NCBI GenBank assembly: GCA_030159075.1
Contig: BROG01000902.1
Span: 27,501 to 91,500 of the forward strand
Direction of reading: 5' to 3'
DNA from: Atrina japonica
Lineage: Eukaryota; Mollusca; Bivalvia; Pterioida; Pinnidae
DNA length: 64,000 nucleotides
In this document: in pieces, positions 22,875 to 30,170 of the stretch
How the letters are laid out: each line of letters begins with the position of its first letter
Position numbering within the stretch: the first letter of the stretch is position 1
Translations under genes and position numbers: made by a program
Notes under the pieces: generated by a model
Seen by the model: only the letters and a program-made list of their open reading frames with translations
Databases searched by the model: none
What the model was told of the DNA's origin: nothing

Positions 22875-23449
22875 TTAACAAGATTTGGAGTTTAGGAAAT
22901 CGACGAGTTTCTTGGTCAGGTCTTCCGTTTCCTGCGCCGATGTTTTTTTAGACTCGTCGTCGTTTTTATATTTCTTATACAGTTGTTCTTTCTTGTCCGA
23001 TACTTGGACAATTCGTGCGAGATGACGGCGAATTCTTCTTCCGTGATCTTACCGTCTTCCAGGGCGCGACTTATCCTGTCGGAGATGGAATTCAATTTGC
23101 TTTCCGCGATTTTGACGATCTTCAAGTGCTTTTCCGATTTCTTTAACAAAAATCGGCGGACGACTTTGATCAGTAGTCCCACTCCCGCGATCGTGAGAGC
23201 CGCGATCTGTAGCGGCAGGCCGAACACGGGCACGGCCAATCCCACGCCGCCGGCGACGGCTCCACTCGCGATCATCGCGGCGTCGACGCCGTCCACCGCG
23301 TCGACCACGCGTTTGTATTTCTTGTGGACGCTCTTTCGAGTCTCGATCTCTCGGCGGAACGTCTGCTCGATCTCCCCGATCCGTCGAAGACGATACTCTT
23401 GCGGATCGGGGGCGAGAGTCGGGTACAGCGTCGTTTCTTTGTCACTCAT
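22875..23449 (-). CDS. Polinton membrane-hairpin protein, ~190 codons, frame broken near the C-terminus
   Basis: Opens MSDKETTLYPTLAPDPQEYR, then a basic helix, a long Gly/Ala/Val hydrophobic hairpin (residues ~57-92, including AAMIASGAVAGGVGLAVPVF), and charged coiled-coil-like helices. A one-base change at about 22995-23003 makes the open frame end at 22916; the neighbouring frame keeps coding character (KKEQLYKKYKNDDESKK) to the TAA at 22875. Function unknown; membrane insertion or lysis are possibilities only. Confidence 0.65.
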
Positions 23450-23477
23450 TATTTTTTTAAGAATGAAAAATATTTGT

Positions 23478-23876
23478 TTATACGTCGAGAACGACGACGC
23501 CGGTCAACGTGCCGCCGCCGGTTTTCGTCTTGTTTACGTTAAAGTGGAGGACGTCACCCGACGTCACCCGTAACGGCGGATTCAGCGGGACGATCTCGCC
23601 CGTCTTGGTCTGGAAGGACATTTTCGCCACGTCGTTCAGGAGGAGCGTCGCGTCCAGGTTTCCCAATAGTCCCAGACGGATGACGTACCCGTCGAACAAC
23701 ATCTTGACGCCTAACGCCGGTCGGAGTTTTCCGTTCTTGTTCACTTCGAATTGGAAGGAGGTCATGGTACGTCGAGTCTTAGCCAATTGGGTGACGTCTT
23801 CTCGAATGTCTTCCAAGAGTTCCTTGGCCAGTTTTTCCCTCTCCACGTCTTCCCAATAGAATCCTGATCTAGACAT
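23478..23876 (-). CDS. Polinton protein, 132 aa, beta-rich
   Basis: The intact frame starts MSRSGFYWEDVEREKLAKEL (helical), followed by alternating hydrophobic strands (FQFEVNKNGKLRPALGVKML, VIRLGLLGNLDATLLLNDVA) and a glycine-rich end (KTGGGTLTGVVVLDV). It sits 12 bases from the probable minor capsid gene in the same direction. A small virion protein is likely; no family recognised. Confidence 0.65.
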   Translation of the reverse strand: MSRSGFYWEDVEREKLAKELLEDIREDVTQLAKTRRTMTSFQFEVNKNGKLRPALGVKMLFDGYVIRLGLLGNLDATLLLNDVAKMSFQTKTGEIVPLNPPLRVTSGDVLHFNVNKTKTGGGTLTGVVVLDV

Positions 23877-23888
23877 CTTTTTATTATT

Positions 23889-24554
23889 TTACAATTTCTT
23901 AAATTCCAATAGGACGTGAACGGCGTGCCCGTGATTATCGACCTCTGAACCGTGCTCGTCCTTGAGACGTAGAGTCACTTCCGAGATGCGATCGCGTTTC
24001 AACGGACAATAGACGGGACGGGCGACGTCTCTCTCGAACAATTCGGAAAATTTAACGACGGGACACGGCATGGACAGGAGGATGTCCTTGGCCCGCGCGC
24101 CGTCTCGGACCCCCTCTTCCAACTCGTCCAGATGGACGTTCAGAAGTTCCACAGGTTGCAGGTTGATGCTGCGACTCGCGTAGATGGTCCCGCCGAGACT
24201 CACGCCCGCGGCGATGCCTAAAGTCCGACCGAGTTCCGACGGAAGCTGGACCCGAAAGTCGCTCGACCCGTCGAGTCTCAGTCTCATCGTGGTCTTGTCC
24301 AGGAACACCTTGTCGAAGTATTTCGTGAGAATCCGTCGGAGGTCGGTGTAGGTGTACGATCTGGCATGCACGACTTGGACTTTGGGCCGTCTCTCGCCTT
24401 TCTTCTGGTACACGATCTCCACGTCCTTCTCTATATTGTACAGCCAGTTGTAGAAACGGACGGATCTTATCGCCACGCCCCACTCGCCGTTCGCGTTGTC
24501 GACGTACCGCGATAATTTCACCGGTCGACCGATGTCTGACACTAGATAGAACAT
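23889..24554 (-). CDS. Probable minor capsid (penton-type) protein, 221 aa
   Basis: An intact frame starting at an ATG preceded by TTTTTATATAAAAACAAAACA. Contains alternating beta strands. The C-terminal pattern PVYCPLKRDRISEVTLRLKD, then DEHGSEVDNHGH, recalls the penton/minor capsid proteins of Polintons and virophages, which sit at the vertices of the capsid. Its place in the structural gene block supports this. Assignment rests on remembered family pattern, not on a search. Confidence 0.55.
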   Translation of the reverse strand: MFYLVSDIGRPVKLSRYVDNANGEWGVAIRSVRFYNWLYNIEKDVEIVYQKKGERRPKVQVVHARSYTYTDLRRILTKYFDKVFLDKTTMRLRLDGSSDFRVQLPSELGRTLGIAAGVSLGGTIYASRSINLQPVELLNVHLDELEEGVRDGARAKDILLSMPCPVVKFSELFERDVARPVYCPLKRDRISEVTLRLKDEHGSEVDNHGHAVHVLLEFKKL

Positions 24555-24590
24555 TGTTTTGTTTTTATATAAAAAGTTATTTTATATAAA
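24555..24590. promoter_or_regulatory. Divergent TATA-like promoter pair
   Basis: The 36-base gap between the divergent start codons at 24554 (minus) and 24591 (plus) contains two TATATAAA-type motifs, one facing each gene. The plus-strand motif TTTTATATAAAATG touches the start codon, implying a very short 5' leader. Confidence 0.55.
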
Positions 24591-25730
24591 ATGAACGTCT
24601 ACGAGTACAAAAAGAATCTCGATCTCCATTCGTTCGAAGTCTACGTCAACGAAAAAGACAAGTTTCGCGCGTCGTTCGAAAACATCTTCGACGTCGAGAC
24701 CTACGCGAATCCGAATCCCCTGAAGAGCATGGCTCCGCAAATCAAAGCCGCGCTCGATCTTGTCCACTTCCAATACGACACGCCGGAAAAGTTTGCGAGA
24801 GTGTCGCCCGAATTCGAAACGACGTGGAAGCGATGGCATCGACATCCTATCCGAGGCTTCTGGCAGAACCAGTTGAATTTCGCCGTCTGGTGCGCCACGA
24901 CCGGATGCGGCGTGACGTTGGACGCGGGAGGAAGCGATCCGCTGGCCAGGTCGTTTTTTCGGTTCCACGTCTACTATCAGATCACGGGGAGTGTTTGCAG
25001 GAGATCGCCGCTCCGTCGTTACCCAGCGACGTCAATTTCGATCACGTGAACAACAACGTCGACTTGACGGCTTATAGACGACTCTGCCGCGAATTCGACG
25101 TCTCCGTCGACGCGGACTGGAAGATCGCCGACGGCGTCTATTGGGGGAAATACGCCGACAAATGGTCCACGTTCGTCGCGGACGAGTCGAAGGGGTTCAC
25201 GCGGCCGGGGAAGGCGAGATTAGACGCGTCCGTTCGCGTCTTCGTCTGGGCGATCTTGGGAACGAAGGGCGAAACGAGAACGTCCATCGTGGGAGACGGC
25301 GTCGCGTCGTTAGACGCGCAGAAACAGTTCCTGGCCAACGTCGAGGACGCCGTCGCTCGACCGGTCGATCTGCCCGCCGACCTCGCGCGGTACGAAGACT
25401 GTCTGAGATACGCCAATTACAAACTGGATTACGTCGTTCACCCCGGGACTGTACATGATGCCCAGCGACATGAAACTCGAGATAGGCAGGAACGTCGCGG
25501 GATACAACAACGAGATCCTGATCGCTCCCGACACGGCGACGCCCGGAACTAACATCCGTCTGAACGCGAAGAAGACGACGACCGCCGAACCCGTCGTCGT
25601 TCCCACCAAACCCGTCGTCGTTCCCACCAAACCGCGAAAAGAAACGACTCCGGACGATCACGAAGATCAGAAGAAGGCCGTCTGGGTTCTAGCGGTGTTT
25701 TCGTTTCTGGCCTTCGTCGAGTTTGGTTAA
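24591..25730 (+). CDS. Conserved-type Polinton protein, ~380 codons, frame broken twice
   Basis: Opens MNVYEYKKNLDLHSFEVYVN and includes the WCATTGCG segment near 24890. Breaks are a G-run at about 24986-24989 and a C-run at 25441-25444. Between them the frame reads EIAAPSLPSDVNFDHVNNNV onward, and after them MMPSDMKLEIGRNVAGYNN. The C-terminus has a repeated VVVPTKP linker, then a charged part and a membrane helix (WVLAVFSFLAFVEFG). The gene lies in the virion-gene block next to the minor capsid candidate. I do not recognise a catalytic motif. It overlaps the convergent gene on the other strand by 42 bases. Confidence 0.7.
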
Positions 25731-26570
25731 CAACCAACCGACGACGACCATGCCCAACACCCAGAGATGTTCTCCCAACCACACGGCCGTCTTGCCGAGC
25801 GTCGACAGGAGCCAGGACACGACGGCTCCCAAGATGCCCGGCAAAGCCTCACCGAACTTAACGGCCAGTCTCGCGAGCAACTTCCCGACCGCGTCCAGTT
25901 GTCTCTTGACCCAATCTCCCAGTCCTCCTCCGTCTTTGTCGGACGGAGGTGGTGGAGAAGGTTTTACCGTCGTCGGTCCTCCCGGAAGGAGCAATTCGAC
26001 CAAGAATCCTATCGTCATGCCGATCGCCGTCAATATGCTGAAGATGGTAATCCCCTGTTCTTTAAACAGGTTGGCGATCCGTTCTCGCAACGGGACGTTG
26101 TCGTCCAGTAACTTCGCAATCGATTCCTTGATGGTGGTGAGTTGCGATTTCAATCGTCCCTTTACAATGTTTATGCTCTCTTTCGTGGTATCCAATTGAT
26201 TATTTGCCTTCTCGATCTCCCGTTCGATGCGTTCCCGATCGCCGGGTAATCTAGTCTTATCCAATTCTTCTTGCCACTCCGACAGAGTGCGTTCCAACTC
26301 CACTTTCTTGGCTTCTTGGACGCGCAGAGTCCCGCGAATGGTTCGCAGACTCTTGTCCAAACCCAACAGTTCTCTCATAGGCAATTCATGGTTTAAGTCT
26401 TCTATACTTTCAGATAATCTCTTAATCCCGTCGTCTACTCGTTTAACACTCGTTTCGTTAAAAACCTCCATTTCTATATTTTCTACATCACGTATTACAT
26501 TACTTGCCTTTTTTATTTCTGGGAGTTGTTCGTATAGACCCATATCTTTAACTAATTGCATACCCCCCAC
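25689..26570 (-). CDS. Coiled-coil membrane protein, at least 293 aa
   Basis: Long charged helices with heptad character (ESIEDLNHELPMRELLGLDK, RIEREIEKANNQLDTTKESI) precede a membrane helix (ITIFSILTAIGMTIGFLVEL), a PPPPS linker, and two more hydrophobic helices near the end (LGKTAVWLGEHLWVLGMVVV). The same frame stays open and coding-like upstream to about 26765 (IEFYTDKKNNLYVWSEKKN), but has no ATG there; 26570 is only a GTG. The true start may be upstream in another frame. The upstream part is much more AT-rich. Possibly a tail-less virion or membrane-associated protein; unknown. Confidence 0.6.
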   Translation of the reverse strand: MGGMQLVKDMGLYEQLPEIKKASNVIRDVENIEMEVFNETSVKRVDDGIKRLSESIEDLNHELPMRELLGLDKSLRTIRGTLRVQEAKKVELERTLSEWQEELDKTRLPGDRERIEREIEKANNQLDTTKESINIVKGRLKSQLTTIKESIAKLLDDNVPLRERIANLFKEQGITIFSILTAIGMTIGFLVELLLPGGPTTVKPSPPPPSDKDGGGLGDWVKRQLDAVGKLLARLAVKFGEALPGILGAVVSWLLSTLGKTAVWLGEHLWVLGMVVVGWLLTKLDEGQKRKHR

Positions 26571-26730
26571 ACTTCTTATCCCAGATGCACTTCGAAATCG
26601 ATTAGGATCGTTTCTATGGTTTAATAAAACCCATTTGTTCTTCTTCTCACTCCATACATATAAATTATTTTTTTTATCGGTGTAAAATTCTATTTTTTTT
26701 CTAAAAAGGCTTGAAACGTCTATTTTTTTC

Positions 26731-26985
26731 CTAATTTCTTTTATTCCAATATTCTGCCAATTTGTCTAAACGTTCCATAGTTCTTAAACGTTCTCTTTGA
26801 CCTTCTTGAGGGTCGATGGGAGGTTCTGGTAATTTATTAACGTCGGGTTGTTCACTATTATCGACGAACGACGTCTCCGCAGGTCTTCCAGAGTCATCGG
26901 TCGGATTCGAGGGGGACTCTTGCATTTCGTAGTCGTCGTCCGTCGGATTATCGAATGTAACCGCATCATTATCCACTGTGTTTTT
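26731..26985 (-). CDS. Acidic proline-rich ORF, ~80 aa, start uncertain
   Basis: The frame from about 26985 reads VDNDAVTFDNPTDDDYEMQE and on to EYWNKRN at the TAG. It is acidic and Pro/Asp-rich, typical of a disordered segment. The position where an ATG would be expected holds GTG; an in-frame ATG exists only at 27033, inside the promoter gap and touching the capsid gene start. It may form one gene with the 293-aa frame just downstream (frames differ). Confidence 0.45.
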   Translation of the reverse strand, partial: KNTVDNDAVTFDNPTDDDYEMQESPSNPTDDSGRPAETSFVDNSEQPDVNKLPEPPIDPQEGQRERLRTMERLDKLAEYWNKRN

Positions 26986-27031
26986 TTTAAACCGATTTAA
27001 TTTTTTTTTTATTGCGTAATATAAAAAAATC

Positions 27032-28323
27032 ATGAGTTACAATTACGGACACATTCTCGATCCCGACAGGACGTTGCGCACGCCTTTCGGAATCAAGGGC
27101 ATACGGGAGACGGAGAGCTTCTCCCACACGCCGTCGAGCATCGAAGAAAACCGCACGTTGACGGTACGATTTCCCAACCTGAGCGAGAACGACGTCATCG
27201 TTCCCCGCACCGCGAAACTGTGCTTCGACTTGGAGATCTTCGTGGAAGGCGGCGATACATCCAAAGCGTACGTCTACAACAACTTGGGACAAAACATCGT
27301 CAAGAAGATCGAAGTGAAGATCTCGGGACGACCCGTCCAGACGATCGACGAGGCCGATAAATTCTTCGTCTATAACGGTCTCTGGAAGCTGGAACGACGC
27401 AACTTGATCCATCAGGGCATACAGACCGACGATCTCAACAAGAAGAGATCGAAACCCATCACCCATCACATACCTCTCGACAGCAACGAATACTACGAAC
27501 TCGCCGCGACATACGGCAACAACTTTTGCATTCCGCTCGATTTCGAAATCTTGGAAACGAGCGAACCCTTCTATCAAGCGGGGTTGAGAGACCATCTGGA
27601 ATACATGCTCACCTTCAACGACGCGAGAGAAATCATCGGGGCGGACGACGCCGACGCCGACAAGACGGTGAGGTACGAAGTGAGCAACATCACTCTGGAA
27701 TACGAGCTGGTCAACGACGCGCATCTGGCTCGCAGTATCCGACAGAGATACGCCGGACTCCACGTATACTATTTCAATCAAATATTACTCTATCGAAAGA
27801 CGACGATGAAGAAATCAGATTCCATCCTCAACTTTCAGATCAACACGCCGGCACAGTCGTTGGCGGGAGTCTTGTTTCTGTTTAAAGACGTCGCCGTCAA
27901 GGATCCCGAAAAATTCTATCAACCGAGAATCACCAACGTACAAACGACCGTCGAAGGAAGATCCTGCCAACTGTTCAGGAAGGGCATGCAGAGCCGACAT
28001 CAATTCGACGAAATCCAAAATCCGGAGCGGCCCTAAATCGCGATCCCGTCACGGAATCGATGGCCAAGGAACTCCACCTGAGCGAGATGACGCCGGGGAA
28101 ATTTCTCAAAGACCACTTCGGACTGTGGCTCGATCTGAGAGCGACTCCCGAAAACTCTCTGCACGGCACGGGACGTAAATTACAAAACATCAGCCAGGGC
28201 GTCGACGTCCGACTCGAGAGAAATCCCGAAGTTAGTTCGGATCCCGTGGACGTCTACGTCTTCGTCGTCAAAGACGCGCAGATCAACATGCAAGACGGTC
28301 GATTCGTGGAGACTTTCTCTTAA
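27032..28323 (+). CDS. mcp: Major capsid protein, double jelly-roll, ~430 codons, frame broken once
   Basis: The hexon-like building block of the virion. Start MSYNYGHILDPDRTLRTPFG, followed by the typical N-terminal strand order (LTVRFPNLSENDVIVPRTAK), YVYNNLGQNIVKKIEVKISG, the Y-rich FNQILLYRKT region, and a C-terminal segment LWLDLRATPENSLHGTGRKL then DVYVFVVKDAQINMQDGRF. The pattern matches Polinton/adintovirus capsid proteins. The first frame ends at 28036 after a one-base change in the A-run 28017-28020; the second part runs to 28323. The start is preceded by TAATATAAAAAAATC. Confidence 0.88.
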
Positions 28324-28354
28324 GAAAACAATTTTTTAGAAGATTATTAAAAAA

Positions 28355-28984
28355 ATGTTTATCAAACACCTCACTCCGCCATGATCGTGGGGTCCACCGG
28401 ATGTGGGAATACGGAATTCGTACTCGATCTATTGGAAACGGAATACAAAGACGTCTTCGAACACATCGTCATCCTGTGCCCCTCCATCAAACATAACAAA
28501 GCGTACAAATCCAGACCGTGGATCGGCGACGACGTCAAACATCCGAAAGACGACCGCGTCGTCATCGTCAATCCCGTCGCCAACGATGGAACGGAACTGT
28601 TACAGGAAACGTTACGACAACTTTTACAATAAATACGAAGGCACGCCCACGCTCTATATCATCGACGACTGTTCGGCCACGAGAGAACTCAAGAAAAAGG
28701 CAGACGCCCTGTCCATGCTAGCCTTTTCGGGGAGACACGCCAAACAGTCCGTGTGGGTCGTGACGCAACGTTACAACAGTGCACCCAAAGACTTTCGCAC
28801 GCAGATCAAGTGGGTCGTGCTCTTCTTCACCAAAGACAAATTCAGTTTCAACGAATGTCTGGACGAGAACGACGTCGTGCCCGAAGAGGATAGGAAACGA
28901 CTCAAACACGAATTGTCGCAACGCGAATACTCCAAACTGATCTTGCGGACGAAACAACCGACGGATTACAAGTTAATAATATAA
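28355..28984 (+). CDS. FtsK/HerA-type genome-packaging ATPase, ~210 codons, frame broken twice
   Basis: Would pump element DNA into capsids. The ATG at 28355 (MFIKHLTPP) is followed by a break at about 28379-28381. The P-loop reads GSTGCGNTEF: the usual Walker A lysine is asparagine. A second break lies at about 28603-28615. Then come TLYIIDDCSATREL (Walker B, hydrophobics plus DD), FSGRHAKQSVWVVTQRYNS (sensor-like) and the C-terminal region ENDVVPEEDRKRLKHELSQR. Size and order match A32-like Polinton ATPases. It sits 31 bases after the capsid gene. Confidence 0.85.
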
Positions 28985-29014
28985 TCTTTATATTTATTAA
29001 AAAATATAAAGATT
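28983..29014. terminator. Hairpin between convergent ATPase and 202-aa gene
   Basis: AATCTTTATATT (28983-28994) and AATATAAAGATT (29003-29014) form a perfect 12-bp stem with an 8-base loop between the two converging 3' ends. Same design as at 19460-19495. Confidence 0.6.
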
Positions 29015-29024
29015 GTAGTGTTTA

Positions 29025-29633
29025 TCAATCTTCGTCGTCGGAGAACTCTGTAATGGAATAGTCCTCCATCGTTCTTTTAGGCTGTCGAACGTCCATCTCT
29101 TTGACGTAGACGTATTCGGCATACATGCATATGGACTGATTCTGCGTTCCCACAAAAACGCACTCGATGTCTAGTATCGCGTTAGCCGTGAACGTCTTTC
29201 CGATATAATATTCGGGGTCGCTGGATCCCTCGCACTTTGGATTAAAGACGGTGTCTATCTCACCATCCTGATCTAAAAGCAGTTTGGGATATATCAAGTC
29301 GTTACCCTTTATGATGTGAAAAGTGCCTAAGGGCGATCGTCTCTTTATCACATTCAGCGATTGTTTGGCGATCTCTACGTCGACGAAATTTTCGATCGAT
29401 GTCAACACGCTCCATAAATGAACATTGTCCAATTTAAAAGAAATCGTATAAGATGGTTTGAATTTATCATTCACTCCGTAGGACAATAACTTGGGAGTCT
29501 TCAAGCGGAGATGTTGTAATCCTTTATCTGGATAATCATACATTATGTTGAAGTATAAGCCTTTTTTCGCTTTTCTCGGTGACTGTAATTTAATTCTTTC
29601 AACATCAAAGTCTTTTATCGCTACTGTTGCCAT
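29025..29633 (-). CDS. 202-aa protein, possible single-stranded DNA-binding type
   Basis: The intact frame MATVAIKDFDVERIKLQSPR contains YFNIMYDY, LRLKTPKLLSYGVNDKF and an acidic C-terminal tail (TEFSDDED). The pattern of strands followed by L-x-L-K-T-P-K and a G, plus the acidic tail, recalls viral single-stranded-DNA-binding proteins of large DNA viruses (the DUF5871-like group). That likeness is remembered, not searched. It would fit with protein-primed replication. The codon use is more AT-rich than in the capsid gene. Confidence 0.5.
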   Translation of the reverse strand: MATVAIKDFDVERIKLQSPRKAKKGLYFNIMYDYPDKGLQHLRLKTPKLLSYGVNDKFKPSYTISFKLDNVHLWSVLTSIENFVDVEIAKQSLNVIKRRSPLGTFHIIKGNDLIYPKLLLDQDGEIDTVFNPKCEGSSDPEYYIGKTFTANAILDIECVFVGTQNQSICMYAEYVYVKEMDVRQPKRTMEDYSITEFSDDED

Positions 29634-29671
29634 TTTTCTTTTCCCTTTTTTATAAGGAAAAGAAATTTTTT

Positions 29672-29953
29672 TTATATCATTTTCCGATTCTTATATTCCA
29701 TGTAATAATAATGCCCGCGCTGTCTGCGATTGTCGCAGGTGGTCGTGTGAAGACAGGCGTCGGACATCCAGGACTTGCACGACTCGCACAATTTCAAAGG
29801 CTCGAAATCGCGATTCACCATCTTTCTGTGATGACGCCAACAGAAAATGGACTCGGGGAGAGGAGGATGAGGACAACTATTGGAACGTTGACTCGACCGA
29901 GGCATCATACACACCGTCACGTCTTCCGCAGTGAAGCCCACGCTCTTGAACAT
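29672..29953 (-). CDS. Small Cys/His-rich protein, 93 aa, putative zinc finger
   Basis: The frame MFKSVGFTAEDVTVCMMPRS has cysteines and histidines spaced as CPHPPLPESIFCWRHH and LCESCKSWMSDACLHTTTC, suggesting one or two zinc-binding sites, with a basic C-terminus. It is the last gene before the right inverted repeat, reading inward. Could be a regulator; no family recognised. Confidence 0.6.
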   Translation of the reverse strand: MFKSVGFTAEDVTVCMMPRSSQRSNSCPHPPLPESIFCWRHHRKMVNRDFEPLKLCESCKSWMSDACLHTTTCDNRRQRGHYYYMEYKNRKMI

Positions 29954-30020
29954 CTTTTCCAGAGACAGGTTTTTTTTTTTTATAATAAAACAAGTTTTTT
30001 ATTTATTAGAAAGTCAAAGA

Positions 30021-30164
30021 CCGCGGAAACGATCGGAATTCGCGACTGTCAATAGACTAGCGGGCGGGCGGGTAAGAAAGGGGGATTCCCCGTTTTGACT
30101 ATTTTTAGCAGATTTGGGGTCATAGAGTGCATCCTGTGCCAGAACTGTCATTTCATCACACACA
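30021..30164 (-). repeat. Polinton right terminal inverted repeat (144 bp)
   Basis: Starts CCGCGGAAACGATCGG and ends CATTTCATCACACACA; reverse complement of 15219-15362 with only the small C/G-patch difference. Confidence 0.95.
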
Positions 30165-30170
30165 TACGTG
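30165..30170. repeat. Target-site duplication, right (TACGTG)
   Basis: Identical to 15213-15218, directly after the right inverted repeat. Confidence 0.9.

Larger units (their letters stand above)
15219..30164. mobile_element. Polinton/Maverick DNA transposon, full length (14,946 bp)
   Basis: Bounded by 144-bp terminal inverted repeats and 6-bp target duplications. It carries the Polinton hallmark set: protein-primed DNA polymerase B, RVE integrase, double-jelly-roll capsid protein and FtsK/HerA-type packaging ATPase, plus small virion-like proteins. It is GC-rich against an AT-rich host. Such elements are thought to be integrated virus-like transposons (polintoviruses/adintoviruses). The near-identical terminal repeats suggest a recent insertion. 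Seven genes carry reading-frame breaks (eleven in all), almost all single-base length changes beside homopolymers. No adenain-like protease was recognised. Confidence 0.95.

Noticed and set aside
26987..27781. 264-aa minus-strand open frame over the capsid gene
   Set aside because: Antisense shadow; the plus strand encodes the capsid protein.
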